The notes: generated from the sequence alone by a model not told the origin. Shown: positions 44,053 through 56,479, counted from the first letter of the stretch. The stretch: DNA of 64,000 nt from Acytostelium subglobosum LB1 (GCF_000787575.1 NW_012236498.1:68325-132324), one strand, 5' to 3'. Numbers and translations: made by a program.

Positions 44053-45242
44053 CTTATCTTTTATATATATATTATTTGTTTTAAGTTAAATCTATTTAGA
44101 TGATCAAACATATATGACTCACTCTTCAAGTGTAAGTGTTCCACTTCTCTTAGAGATCAAGAGTTTAAAGTCCTCTTCGAAGGACCTAAGATATTTTGTT
44201 AAAGGTACCCACACACATTCGGCCACCAATGATCATTTCTGATCACCCACTACCATCTTAATTTGACCCGTAATGAACTAATTTTTATAAAATATCTAAA
44301 TATCTTTGGGATATTTGTTTAAATCAATCACTGGGGTGGTCATTCTGATCGATGGTTTGGGTGAGTCCTCAAACCTAAGAATGGTTCCAATGGTTTGGAG
44401 CCTTGTTCAGGGTACCCGGGATTCGATTTGACACGGTTAATCTTCTCCTTATTTCTGACCTCTGTTTTAATTGAAGAGATAGATAGGTATCTTACGATTC
44501 CTTTGAAAGTTCAGGTTCGCTGGGTCAACTTTGTTGATGTGGAAATCCCTGAACCAACTTGGGATTTACATAATCAGCAAAGTTGACCCAGACTTTCTAA
44601 TATGTCTATAAAAATAGTAGGTTAAAGAATAATTTAAAGGATTTTACTTATTTTTAAGAAAGCTTATGTCATTTGTTCTTTTCCTCAAATAGAGTTCTCA
44701 TCTTTATGGTCAATCATCTTGTTTTCTTTTAGAATATGGTATTAAGATTGAGGTAGCTGTTGGACCATTTGTAATGAGTTGGTTGGAGTTATTTGAATTG
44801 CCACATATGTAGGAGTCCAATTTGGAAGTTGGTATATATATATTTAATATTGATTTTTGTAGACCTAGATTTAATAGTAAAAGGTCTGGAAGTCTAAGAA
44901 TCTCATCTCTTCCTGTTAGCAAAACTGGTAACAACTCTTGATATTCTCAGTTTAATATATATATAAATTTTTAATAAATCTCTAACTCTCTCCATCATTC
45001 ATTACCAAGAGTGCTTTATAAATCATAGTGGTTTGGTTAACGAGTATTGGATTCAAATGGAAACCAACGGACGTCAGATTTAAATCTAATAATAATATTA
45101 TGCGATAGACAAAAATGGATATGAGGTCATATCCTTAAAGGGACCAGTCCAAAGAAAAAGATAATTTGTTGGCTTATTACCTATTAATAATAATAATAAT
45201 AATAAATTTTAATGAATGATATGGTTATATATGTCCACTCGA
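44053..45242. other. AT-rich spacer with a long hairpin
   Basis: About 1.2 kb without a supported gene. It holds the hairpin listed separately (44505-44597), an 8-base inverted repeat around 45119-45136 (GGATATGA-gg-TCATATCC), and an AAT triplet run at 45185-45205. A minus-strand ORF at 44710-44934 has no domain. Confidence 0.55.
44505..44597. repeat. Long imperfect inverted repeat (hairpin), possible small RNA gene or MITE
   Basis: A perfect 14-base arm, CTGGGTCAACTTTG at 44520-44533, pairs with 44578-44591. Outside it GAAAGT (44505-44510) pairs with ACTTTC (44592-44597) across a 9-base bulge. Inside, TGT-gg-AAATCCC (44538-44549) pairs with GGGATTTACA (44561-44570), leaving an 11-base loop. 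The whole folds into one stem of about 90 bases, in a spacer, on either strand. It could be a hairpin small RNA precursor or a short transposon remnant. Confidence 0.75.
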
Positions 45243-48112
45243 TTAAGAGTCATCCATTGCTTCGCTACCATTGTTGTTACCACTTCCACTTCCACTACTA
45301 CTGTTGTTGTTGTTGTTGCTGTTGCTGTTTCCAAATATCATATTATAATATCTAATACCATTGTTGATGAGTACTGGTTTGCATTTGAGTGTTGGCATGA
45401 TGACGATTAGGATGTTCTCCTCGGTCATCTTTGTGCAGGACTTATTGTCCACTGTCTGCTTCAGAAGGAATAGCAGTGACCTGAATATAGAGTATACAAC
45501 TGGATCCAAACTATCAAATATGAACTTGTACTCATTGATCTTTTGTTCCTGTGTCTGACTTTGTGCCACTATAACATCCAAACGAATCGTTAGTCAATCA
45601 TTCAATCAAGTGATCATTCAATCAATCATTCAATAATTAGTTCAATTAGTTCCTTACTTGATACTGTTGTAGCATATTCATCAAGGTCTTGTGGCATGAG
45701 TGAGCCTGGTAGCTTACGGAAGAAACTTTTGACCAGGCCTGTGACAGCATGGATGTCGCTTTGAGAAAGGTCTACATCCGCAAAGTTGGTGTTTTGTTCG
45801 AATGTGATCTTGAGTGCCTCGATCTCGAGCACGCTGCCAGATACACGGAACAGTCCTTCCTCCTGCAGACCATACTGTTGGATGTGCTCGAAGCACTTGA
45901 AGAGTAGGTAGGGCATGGGTAGGTCGACGTTGTGCTTGACCTGGTCGGCCATCAGCACCGACAGCGGCAGTCCAAACAGCGGTCTGGTCTCCACGACCGA
46001 AGAGCTCTTTGGTGAGAGGGGTGGGTCACCCGCTAGCGATGAGGGTGTGATGGGCGTGGAGTTGGACGCCTTCTTGAAGTGGCCCTTGTTGAAGCTGTGC
46101 GTCAGCTTGGTGCTGTATGACCTGTGCTGATTGCTGTGTTGGCCAGTGACCGATACTTTTGTGGTCGTCCAACACTTGTCGCTCTTTTGAATGGCGTTCT
46201 GGATGGTTGCCAGCCAGACGTTGCACTCCTCATCGCTCTCTGCCGATAAGTAGTAAGGCTCCTTGCGCTCGACCTTCCTACCGCCACCGCCTCCATCCGA
46301 TATCTGTTTGCAACTCTGCAGACCATCATGTATCACCTTGAAGCAGTGCTTCCTAGTCGATGGAGACACACGCTTCACCCTAAAGCTAACATGTAATGGG
46401 ATCATTCCACATGGGAAGTTGTCCTATGTTTGATTGATTGAGTGTAGTGTGAGTGTGAGTGATTGATTGATTGATAGTGTACAACATGATTGATGACATA
46501 CACTTGGATGTTGGAAGTAGAACAAACAGTTCTCCTTCAACACAAAGTATCTCTTCTTCCAGATGCGCAGGATATCCTCGCCACGCTTGTAGAGGAATCC
46601 TTCTTTGACGGACTTGCCAGAGTTGACTGGCTGCAGACCATAGATACTGAGCGCACGACTCATGATCTTCTCTTTGGTCGTGCTGGACTGCTTCACATGA
46701 TTGAGATACGTCGCCTTCCAATTCTGCGTCGTATCAAAGATGGAAGCGGGGGTCTGCAGGTGCTGCGTGAATCGCTGCCACAGCGCGTTGCTGCCGGACA
46801 GTAGACGCCAGTGGCTGGACACCTGGCCGCACAGTAGCAGCTGCTTGGGCTCCAGGTAGGACAGGATGTAGAGTGACAGGTGGTTCGGCAGCAATGAGAA
46901 CACATTGTCCTCCTTGACTTGGTTGTCATCGTCATCGTCGTCGGCCTGCTCCAGGTTGGAGTATGAGTTGGATGGTGACAATGGGGCTGGCGTTGGCGAT
47001 GTCTTTCCTGTCTTGCCCGATGGCGTGACGGGTGTCGCTGCCGCAGCGGTTGCAGCCGATGCCTGTTGCTTGTTGGCAGGGGCATGACCACTCCTCCTAT
47101 TGCCATTACTGTTGCCGTTGTCTCCAAAGAGTTGTATCTCATCGTGACACTCTTGAAGGAATGATATCTGGGATTGGAGTAACGAGAGGATGTAGTTGGT
47201 TTGATCGCTGTCGAGCGGGGGTGTCTGGCGCACGAGAAGCTGGCGGATCTTGACCGCGCCAAACTTGCCGCTGGCACGATCCAGTCCCGCGTCACAATTG
47301 ATCGATAGACTCTTGAGGAATTGCTCGGCGATGGCCTTGTTCCTGTCGATCACTGGTGAGACGTGCTCCATGGCCGGAGAGAGTGGCGGGGAGTCGGTGC
47401 CACTCGCCGAGCTGCCATTCGAGGAGGCGAGGGGTGAGCCGCTGGCAGCGCCCGTCACTGGCTGCGGTGCCTGCGACAAAAGAGGGTTGAGCCCAGCCAT
47501 TGTCGATCGTCGTGAGGCATTGGCCGACGAGGCCAAGTTGCGCTGTTTCCACAACGTCAGCCCGTTCACCCATTGCAACACAGTCTGTTCGTCCACAGCT
47601 CGCCACACCCATTGTCTACGCTGTTGTTGCTGTTGCTGTAGTGGCTGTGGTATAGTCGATGTTATAATGAACTCTAGACGTGTTGTTGTAGACTGTTCAA
47701 TCTGACAATGTTCAATATGTATAGTCTTGATCTGATAGCCTATTGACAATGGTGTGCCTGATTCGCCAGCCGAGTTTAGTGCACCGGCATGATGATAATA
47801 CAAACAACCAGAGTCCTGTTGGAACCAACACCATTTCTTCTTATAAGTCTTTGGTCTATTTGGTTCAATCTTCTTTGATGCCGATTGCTTTTGTAAGAAT
47901 GCCGACAACTATTCATTCATTCATTTCATTGATTCAATCATTTGTCGGACGAGTGAGTATGACGTCGGACTTAACATGAATATCTGTTTGATTGATTGAT
48001 GATTGAGACATACCGAATCAATATTTGAAGTGATTGTATTCTTTGATGACTTTACCCAAGCAGGCTTGGGTGGTTGAGCATTGAGTGAAGGTGAGTTGGC
48101 ACTTCCGCTCAT
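45243..48112 (-). CDS. RhoGAP protein with two PH-like domains and an F-box
   Basis: Four exons: 48112-48014, 47908-46502, 46423-45658, 45568-45243; 865 residues. Domains in order: PH-like at about 45-155 (KTYKKKWCWFQQDSGCLYYH ... WVWRAVDEQTVLQWVNGL); a long Ser/Ala-rich linker; F-box at about 350-400 (NVFSLLPNHLSLYILSYLEP, SSHWRLLSGSNALWQRF); a second PH domain at about 445-590 (VKEGFLYKRGEDILRIWKKR, then YYLSAESDEECNVWLATIQN), split by an intron; and RhoGAP at about 655-840 (FGLPLSVLM, GLQEEGLFRVSGSVLEIEAL, with the Arg finger in GLFRVSG, and SFFRKLPGSLMP). It should stimulate GTP hydrolysis on Rho/Rac and thus act on the actin cortex; the F-box suggests a link to ubiquitin ligases. Poly-Gly/Asn/Ser tail. 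An F-box with RhoGAP is an uncommon mix. Confidence 0.88.
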
Positions 48113-48911
48113 TATTATTTCAAAAGTATCTGTCTGTCTTTCTGTCTGTGTCCTGTCAAACAATCAATCAATATATTACTACTACAACAGGTTTAATAAA
48201 TAAATAAATAAATAAATAATATATAATATGTATATGTATACGTATATGTAGTAATAATATATATTAATCCAAGGACACTCGATAACTAACTAACTAACTC
48301 ATCGAGGTAAGTGTACCTTTCATTCATTCATTCATACACACACACAGAGTTTGGATATTTTAGTTGGGGGGTTTGGTTGCAGAATCACCCAAACCCATTC
48401 AAAGCCAAACAAAGACCAATTATATCCATAATTTGCTTGGTACACCATGATCAATCACCATTTTTCATTAATTAATGACATCATACATCAATCATATATC
48501 TATATATCTATCAACATAGATCATCATCAAAGATATATAAGTTATAACTAACAAATATTTATATTTGTTTGAGTGATTGTATGATAGAGATTGATTGATT
48601 GATTGATTGATTGATTAATAGATTGATATTATTACAAATAGGATATACATGTACAGACCATTATATCTCTTTGAATAAATGAATGATGGGTGTGCGTTGG
48701 CCAAAAGTATCTCTCTAAGAGAGGATCAGTAGTTTTGCGGTGAAGATGTTTGATTTGAAAATCAATGTGCAATCAATCATTCACATAATAATTGTATAAA
48801 CATCATCCATTTCACCTCATTGATTACAGACATATACATACATACATTGTATAAACATACAGAAAGACACTTTAAGATACAAGATATAGAGAGTGAAGAA
48901 GAAGAAGAAGA
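48113..48911. other. Divergent promoter region of RhoGAP and TRAPPC11 genes
   Basis: 800 bases, AT-rich, with AAAT runs near 48196-48220, TTGA at 48591-48617 and a purine-rich (GAA)n stretch directly before the TRAPPC11 ATG at 48893-48911. No coding sequence seen. Confidence 0.5.
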
Positions 48912-51900
48912 ATGAATGAACTGCCCGATGAGTTTGTTCAGGTGCCCATACCATTGGTTGGTCTAGTTGGAGTGCCAAGTGTACATCAGTTCATTGAGAA
49001 GAATGTATCGACAAAGACATTGTCTGACTTTTATAGAGTACATCCTGTATCTCCTGCATTGGTGTCGACAACATCCTCGCAACATCAACAACAACAGCCT
49101 TTATCACTTGAACAACAACTTAATAGTGACCTATTGATCACATCACAACAGAAGGATCAACAACAACAACAACCAAGTCCACCATCATTATCAGTAACAT
49201 CACCATCATCAACATCATCAAATAATGTAACAACATCAACAACAACATCAATGCTTGGAGGATGGAGAGTCCAACCAATCACATTACCTAAACTTAGAGT
49301 GGTCACGATGGAGGCTGGCACACTACCACTGAAGAAGGAGAAGCGAATCAATCATTCAGAGACGTTCGTACCACATGGTATACTCAAGGCCAACTGGATA
49401 CATAAGCACACTGTCACACTGCCCGCCGTCATATCACTCTTCCTTCAATGGCCCGAAGACAAGACACCCAAGGCCCAAGAGGCATTGCTCACTCAAATAG
49501 ACATTGTCAAGTATGTTAGTTAGATATGATCAACACGGTGTATGTCGATACTAACTTGATGATTATCATTCATACAACAGAGCCAATATCAAGGCAAGGA
49601 ATGTAAAGTTGATGGTGATCATTGTGACATCGACACCAAACATTGAGATGAATGATGAGCGATTCACAATCATTCGTCGTCGTGCAGATATTGATCCCAA
49701 GTACTTCATGTTCTTGAACAAGGTTGAAATCAAAGGTTTCGTCCAAAAGTAAGTCATCTCTGTCTGGCGCGCCAGTCATTTTCCGCGTGTTTCCGTGAGT
49801 GTTTCCACGTGGAAACACGGAAACACACATGGAAACACGGAAACACAAACACAGTCATCTAACGCACATTCATTGAATAGATGGGAGAAACTGGCGATGG
49901 AACTGTCTGATCAACATTATAAGGAGTGCTCTTCAAAGTCTCAGATATCAAAGTCGACACATCCCTTCCTGCTCATACGCTATCACTTCAAGATTGCTTA
50001 CTACTCAGAGTTCCGTGTCGACATGAACACATCACTCAAGTACTACTCATTTGCCTACCACTCACTCAAAGACTGCCGACCTGGCAATGACCCTCGTGGC
50101 ACACGCTTTGCCGAGTTGCGAAGTATTGCCTCTTTCCTCAACTTCAAAGTATGTGTTGTGTCTATCCCATCCTGTCGCGCGTCGCTCACACCTGACACCT
50201 TACACTCGTACAGATATGTAAACTATACTTATGGACCAACAACTTGCCAGAGGCTGTGCAACAGTTTGAGAAACACATTCGCTTGTTTAAACATTATCAG
50301 GGCCCAAGCGAGAAGGAGTGGACACACAGCGCATTCCTCTCACGCGAGTATCAGATGTTTGCAGAGTTGCTCGAGATGTGCCCGAGCATCAACAAGACAT
50401 TGTTCAACGCAAACCCAGCATTCTACTATCAGACTGCGGCCAAGTATGTGGAGGACCGCCGAAGGCTGTTCAAGCCAGTTGGCGAGCAGCACAAGAATGC
50501 CAAGAACGTGCTCAAGTACAAGGACACGAGACAGCGCCACGACATGGCTCTGCTGCAGTACGTTGGACAGCCGCCACCCGACGTCGCACACCCCTTGGAA
50601 CAGGTGGCGCGTGCGCCAATTGGCAGCGACGATGGCGACGACGACTTCAATCGCCTGGTGGCCATCGAGTTGTTCCAACTCAATCACTCGAGCATGATCA
50701 TCGACCTGCTGAACAAGGCGCTGGACCAGGCCAGCCACCACCAGAACCTGCGCATCATGTCCTACGTCGAGTCGTTGATTGCCAACGAACACTTCCAGGC
50801 GCAGCGCTACGAGCAGGCTCTGAAGCACTACAACAAGAATGCCATGACCTATCGCAAGGAGAAGTGGTGGACATTGCTCAACTACACGCTCAACATGTGT
50901 CTCAAGTGCGTGCACAATCTCAACCTCGTCACCAACTATATTGGCTACGCGATGGACCTTCTCTCGCCCGACCTCACCAGCATCAAGCTTGAGCGATCAG
51001 TCATGCAGCAATCACTCTTATACGTGCTCACCGTAAGTCATGTTCGAGCGGAAACAATGTTTGTCGGGTGGCAATCGTACTGACAAGCCTCTCATGTTGC
51101 GCCACATCCTTTAGAATCCAACCAAGCTTACACCAAGCATTAGTTTGAACTCATCACTCGATGTTAAAATGGATCACAATCATCCCTTAAGTATGTCAAT
51201 CCAGTTGGGATCATTCCCCTCCATGCTGAGACTCTAACACTCACTCACTCAATCAATCAATCAATCATATAACAGTCAGCTGCCGTGTTCAATTCCCTCA
51301 CAGCATTGCATTCACAAACAGCAAGACAGAGATATTCGTGGTGATCGAGACACACTTCCCCAACCCAGTGCGATTCAGTAAGCTCAAGTGTAACTTCTCA
51401 GACAGTGCCTATAACAAGATCATTACAGAGTCGCGCTCGATAGTGGACCCAGTGCCACCTAACCTGCGCATCAACGAGGAGCGCATGGACCTGGTGTTCC
51501 TGCCAGACGAGTCACGTATCTTCTCCTTCACACTAAACACCAAGGAGAAGACCGAGCTTGAGTGTCTGTCTGTCGAGCTCGAGCTTGGCAACGGACCAAA
51601 CTGCATCAACTTTTGCTGGAACATCTCTGAATGGGCGATCAAGTCGGACGAGTCTGAGAAGGAGACAATGGACAGCTCGCACTCACACTCCCACGCTCAC
51701 GCTCAGGCTTCGCATTCAATCGCAAACGCCGCCAACAAGAAGTCGACCAGCACACTGGAAATTGTCAAGCCAGACCCTTACAAGAAGTTCTTGGAGCGTT
51801 CATCGATTAGGATCCTGGACCATGAGTCGCTGATCCAGATCAGGTGCAACCACGTGCCACCTGCCATTGTCAATGAGTTCTACGAGATCGAGCTGGAGCT

Positions 51901-52972
51901 CGTCAACAATGACAAGGAGATCAGCAGGGGCAGCGTGTCCTTTGACCTCCAGCAGCACCAAAACAGCAACTCACACGACAAGGGCATCTACACTGCGCCC
52001 AACAAGAGCTCGCCACTTGCCAAGCTCGAGCTGCCGCACATCCCTGAGAAGAAGTCATTCAAGAAGCGCTTCTACATCCACTCGTCGCAGATTGACGAGA
52101 TCAAGCTGGTGATCAATGTGAGCTACGAGACCAAGGCCAATGAGATCTCTCATGCTTCCAAGATCTTCACTTTCCCTGTGCAGGTCGGCTTCCTGACGCA
52201 GTTCCAGTTCTTTAGCGGCAACTTCCAGCTGAGCGACATGTACGACGGAAACATTGTGGCAAAGGAGCCCCTGCTGCTACTGTGCGATATCAGGACCAAT
52301 CTGCCATTCAACGTCAACATCAAAAAGACAACGTTGGAAATCAACAGCGTGAGCCAGGCTACGCTCAACCCACTCAGTGGCGAGGATGCCGACGGGTCGT
52401 CTGTGCCGGTGGGCCAGCTGCTGGCATCGTCCAACCAGAACATGTCATCATGCGAGCTGTCCAAGGACAACAACTACTCTTGCTGGTTCAACCTCATCCC
52501 AATGGTCACTGGCGAGTCGCTCAGTCTGGGCACACTCACCATCGAATGGTCACGCAAGGGTGCCGACAAGGTCACGTCGCACCTGCCCATCCCCCTGCCG
52601 CACATGAGGATCACGACCAACGCGTTCATCACGCAGGTCAAGGCTCCGGCGTACGGTGTCGTGGGTATGCCCATGTCGCACGTCATCTCGATCCAGAACA
52701 ACACCAACTTCTTGCAAGAGTTTGACTTGTTGGTGATCAACGCGCCCAGCTTTGGCGGCTGCGACTCGCCCTTTTTATTCTCTGGCGACAAGGTCAGCTC
52801 GTTTGCCATCCATCCCGAGTCCATCTATGAGATCAAGCATGTACTAGTTCCCCTGGTGGCAGGCAAGCATCCCCTTCCACACTTTAAGATATCAAGCAAG
52901 CGATTCAACAAGGAGCTGCCCAAGACCAAGAATTCCAATGAGTTCCTCTTCATCAAACCAAATCCAAGTTGA
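48912..52972 (+). CDS. trappc11: TRAPPC11 (Foie gras family) trafficking-complex subunit
   Basis: Six exons: 48912-49510, 49581-49748, 49881-50148, 50214-51032, 51115-51190, 51276-52972; 1208 residues, close to human TRAPPC11 at 1133. After a Gln/Ser/Thr-rich stretch (about 55-120) the foie-gras region shows FLLIRYHFKIAYYSEFRVDM, KYYSFAYHSLKDCRP, then KLYLWTNNLPEAVQQFEKHI and RLFKHYQGPSEKEW, as in TRAPPC11 proteins. Helical alpha-solenoid repeats follow (RIMSYVESLIANEHFQAQRY). From about 650 the C-terminal half is beta-rich (Gryzun region): LECLSVELELGNGPN, FYEIELELVNNDKEISRGSV. TRAPPC11 belongs to TRAPP III, a Rab exchange factor complex of ER-Golgi and autophagy traffic. Intron 2 holds a 20-base palindrome. 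Confidence 0.9.
49799..49818. repeat. 20-base perfect palindrome within GGAAACAC tandem repeats
   Basis: GTGTTTCCACGTGGAAACAC is its own reverse complement. Around it (49780-49855) lie further GTTTCCGTG and GGAAACACG units, so the intron 2 segment of the TRAPPC11 gene is a mix of inverted and direct copies of an 8-9 base unit. Confidence 0.9.
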
Positions 52973-52987
52973 TCATTCATTCAATCA

Positions 52988-52993
52988 AATAAA
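52988..52993 (+). terminator. Probable polyadenylation signal of TRAPPC11
   Basis: AATAAA 16 bases after the stop codon; the next gene starts at 53040, so the transcripts are very close. Confidence 0.4.
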
Positions 52994-53039
52994 GGGAATC
53001 GACAAACCATTATTCATTCATTTTCTCAATTTAGTTGAC

Positions 53040-53590
53040 ATGAAGATGTAAGTACATATAGACGATGCGAGTCATAGAGACGCGACACAGATATCCTAAC
53101 GAACAGCAACAACTACTACTTCGATATCTAGTATACCGACACCACATGAAGAGTTGGTAACCAACTATGAGGTACTCAACTTGTTGAAACACAAGAGAAA
53201 GATTAAAGGACAGGCATTGATCAATGAGTTTGTTAGCGATGTCACAAAGTATCTGATGACGACACCAGCCGAGAAGCTGACAGACAAGACTGCTGCAATC
53301 ACAAAGAATGTTTGCAAGCGTCACAAGCTCACCAAAGCCGAGACACTACAAGTTCTAAACATCGCGCCCTCTTCAGAAGTCGAGATACATCTGGTAAGTT
53401 AGTTAGTTGTGCAACAGGGCAGGAGCAACAGTCTGACTGACTCATTCAATCATTCAATCATTCAATCAATCAATAATAACATTTACAACAGATAGTTGAG
53501 GAGGCAGAGGAGAGATTAGACCCTGTAGCATTCTTGGAGGAGTTGAAGGCTGCTCTAGGTAGTGCAACCAAGAGAGTCGATGTGTAGGTT
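53040..53590 (+). CDS. rpc9: RNA polymerase III subunit RPC9 (CRCP/Rpc17)
   Basis: Three exons: an 8-base first exon (53040-53047, ATG AAG AT), 53132-53393 and 53492-53590; 122 residues. The sequence LVTNYEVLNLLKHKRK matches the N-terminus of CRCP (LSNYEVLQLLTDLKE), and CKRHKLTKAETLQVLNIAPS and VEIHLIVEEAEERLDPVAFL match its HRDC-like domain (SHKLTKAEKLQLLNHRPVTA, EIQLMVEESEERL). RPC9 pairs with RPC8 in the stalk of RNA polymerase III, which makes tRNAs and 5S rRNA in the nucleus. The start was chosen because without the tiny exon no ATG precedes the conserved part. Stop overlaps a likely polyadenylation signal (53589-53594). Convergent with Rtf1. Confidence 0.88.
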
Positions 53591-53594
53591 AATA
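53589..53594 (+). terminator. Probable polyadenylation signal overlapping the RPC9 stop codon
   Basis: AATAAA begins inside the TAA at 53588-53590, so a transcript using it would have an extremely short 3' UTR. The facing Rtf1 gene ends at 53715. Confidence 0.4.
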
Positions 53595-53714
53595 AAGGAG
53601 GTGCGATCCTATTTATTGTATATAATATATCATCGGGATGTTGGCAAGGCTATAGCTTAGACCTGCGAGCCTTGTACCATCATCACCTCAAGTACATGTA
53701 TGAATGTCGCGACA

Positions 53715-55625
53715 TTACCTTCTGTTGTATTCCTCGACAGTGATCATGTTCCTCTCTGAATAATGATGACCGTGACTATCTTGAACGACAATCGATCTGA
53801 CTGGACGTCTCTTCCTCGATGGTTGAACTGACACTATGTAATTATGGTAGTTGTTAGTTAGCAGGTCGTCGACGAGCCTTGAGTGTTGCTAGCATGATTA
53901 CTTACAGACTTTGCTTGTATTGTCTGGGATAACAATGTCCAAATGGATGTCCTGGTGTATCTCTTGCAATGTCCTTTCCTTTGGCTTGACAACGACTACC
54001 TTTTCCTGAATGCCAGAGTTACCATTGACATTGGGCGATGAAGTCTGTGCTGATGACGACGACGACGGTGCATTGTTATGATCTCCAACGACTACGGCCG
54101 TTGAACGAGTCTTACGCCTGGCGAATGGATCAAACTCGTTGGTGACCGTCGAAGCCTGCGTGCTCTGTGAGTTCTGCTGCTTGTTCAACGTCTTATTCTT
54201 CAGATTGATCTTGACAGCCAAATCGCTCTCTTGCTTCTTTGTCTTTATCGACGTCATCATCTGGTTGTACGAGTCGATCTTCTCAGACACCTCTCTGTAC
54301 TGCTCGGCCTGTGTCACAGGGTCGAGTGTGTCACGCAGCGACATGGCCACGGCCTTCTCGTAGGCGATGTTCTCGGGCACCTGATTGAGTCGCCTCCTCT
54401 CGACGGCACGCTTCTCAATGTCATCGTTGGTGTAGACGTACTCTGAAGCGCGCTTGATGTCGCCAATCTTTGTGGCGATGAACTCGGCTGAAGGCAGTTC
54501 CTGGTCGGCGCGCACCATCTCGGTGATCCAACGCTCGTGCTCGCTGGGTGTGATGACGTTGTTGCTGACGTTCTCAATGCTGAACTCCTTCTTGGCGCCC
54601 GCGTAGCTGAGTATCAGCACCTTGTCCGTGCGCTTGTTCTCGACGGTGTACTGAGTGCCTTGGCGCACCTTGACGATCTCACCAATACGGTAGATCGGGT
54701 TGTTCAGATGCTGACCAATGACGACACGCACCAAGAAGCCAGGTGCGTAACGCTCAAAGTAGGGCTGGTCCACCCACTTGACCAGCATGTTCCTAGAGAG
54801 ACGCATCTGGTTCAGCGTCTGGAGGTCCAGCTGCTCGAGCTTGCGCTCAATCTCCTTCTTGATGTGGATCTCGCGCTCGCGCTCTATCTCCTTCTTCCTG
54901 ATCTCCTGCTCGATCTTGCGCTCCTGGTCGATCTTCTTTTGATTCGATTCCTTCTTCTCGCGCTGCTTCTGCTTTAGCTCCTTCAGAGCCTTGCTTGACT
55001 TGCTGTCCTCCTTTGTGTCCTTCTCCGAATGACGTCTCGATATATTTACATCTCTCTCCCAATCCCTCTCGCTATCTCTCTCCCTATTACTGCTGCTACT
55101 GCCACTACTTGATTTCTTTGTATCTTTATCCTTCTCTCTTGTATCTTTGTCTTTTTGAAAATTGTTAGTTATATGTTTGATTGATTGAATCAATGATACA
55201 TACTATCTAACTTCTTTAATCTTTGTTGTTGCTCCCATCTCTCCTTCATCTGTCTTCTTCGTTCATATCTTTGTGAGATGATATCTTCTCTCTCAAGCAT
55301 CGGTAGTTTGGATAGTCTGGCCCTATCTTCATCATTCTCATACATGTCCTCATCATAACCATCATCAAATACCTCTTCTTCAGACTCTGACTCTCTAATG
55401 TAATGTGTATATATGTATGAGTGTCAGTAGTCCTTACATATCACCAATCAATCAATCAATCATTCAAACATACTCTTTCCTTCTTGATGATTTAGTTCTT
55501 GATGATGAGGATGATGATGAAGTTGATGATCTTGACTTCTTTGATGGTCTCCTCTCTGTTACAGAGAGCAATTGTTCCTCAAGATCATTCTCATCATCAC
55601 TATTATTCCTCTTTCCTTTTGCCAT
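53715..55625 (-). CDS. rtf1: Rtf1, Paf1-complex subunit with Plus3 domain
   Basis: Four exons: 55625-55474, 55394-55204, 55150-53906, 53833-53715; 568 residues. The acidic and Ser-rich N-terminus contains LSKLPMLEREDIISQRYERR, the conserved Rtf1 block just before the Arg/Lys/Glu-rich helix (about 110-240) that includes the histone-modification region. The Plus3 domain at about 245-360 shows LQTLNQMRLSRNMLVKWVDQ, YAPGFLVRVVIGQHLNNPIY, IGEIVKVRQGTQYTVENKRT, with DKVLILSYAG after it. It binds Spt5, placing the Paf1 complex on elongating RNA polymerase II and promoting H2B ubiquitination. C-terminal helices (AVERRRLNQVPENIAYEKAV) match Rtf1. The last exon ends MITVEEYNRR, like the terminal motif of other Rtf1 proteins. 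Nuclear. Divergent from the phosphate-exporter gene. Confidence 0.95.
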
Positions 55626-56479
55626 TATGTTGTATGATGTATATGTATATGTATTATCTGTAGTCAGTCAATGACGACTCTCACACTCAATAACCTTTGA
55701 CTTCATTCATTTCATTTCAACATCAACTTCATCAAAACACTTCACAAACATCATCTTTTTTCATTTTATTCAACGAACATCATAATATTTGTATACATGT
55801 ACAGAAGAAGAAATAATATAATACAACATAGAATGTGAAGAAAGAAGAACTTGTACCAGTATGTAAATGTTGAAAGTGAGGAAGATACTTTGACCAAAAA
55901 TCCCTTTTGATAGGTGTCATGCTCCGATGATAGGATTGCATCGTTGGTCATATCATTGGTTATCGGTTGTAGTGTGAGTGACTGAAGTAGAATGGCCCAA
56001 ATGTGACATCTTTGACTGGTGAGAATAGTGTTTAGAACAATTAATTGGTGTAGACAGTGTCAAAGACAGGTCCGACAATTCGTACCAGGTCAAAAATATG
56101 ACGCCTGGTATTAAACATTGGAATGATCCCCATCATTATAACTTGTTACAGTTTGGTGGTGATTGACACGATGTTGGTGTCAAATAAAAAAAACACAAAA
56201 TATCTCTTTTGTTGTCACTTTGTCCTAAAAACTGATGATGATCGAAACGAATTTTACTCACACACACGCAAACAAACAGACTTAACAATTGCATTGTTGG
56301 GCGACACCTTGTGACCCCTCATCACCAATCACCAATCACCAAACCCACTCATTCAATCCAATCCCAACACCAATCAACTAATCAATCAAACATCACTTAC
56401 TTACTATCTATTCCATCAATCAAATACAAATAATATTCGATCAATCATTCAATCAATCATATAAGGGTTGTTGGAAAGG
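55626..56479. other. Divergent promoter region of Rtf1 and SPX-EXS genes
   Basis: 854 bases, AT-rich, without a supported gene. Contains A-rich tracts (56186-56195) and TCAA runs (56360-56460). ORFs at 55766-55951 and 56123-56314 lack domains. Confidence 0.5.
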
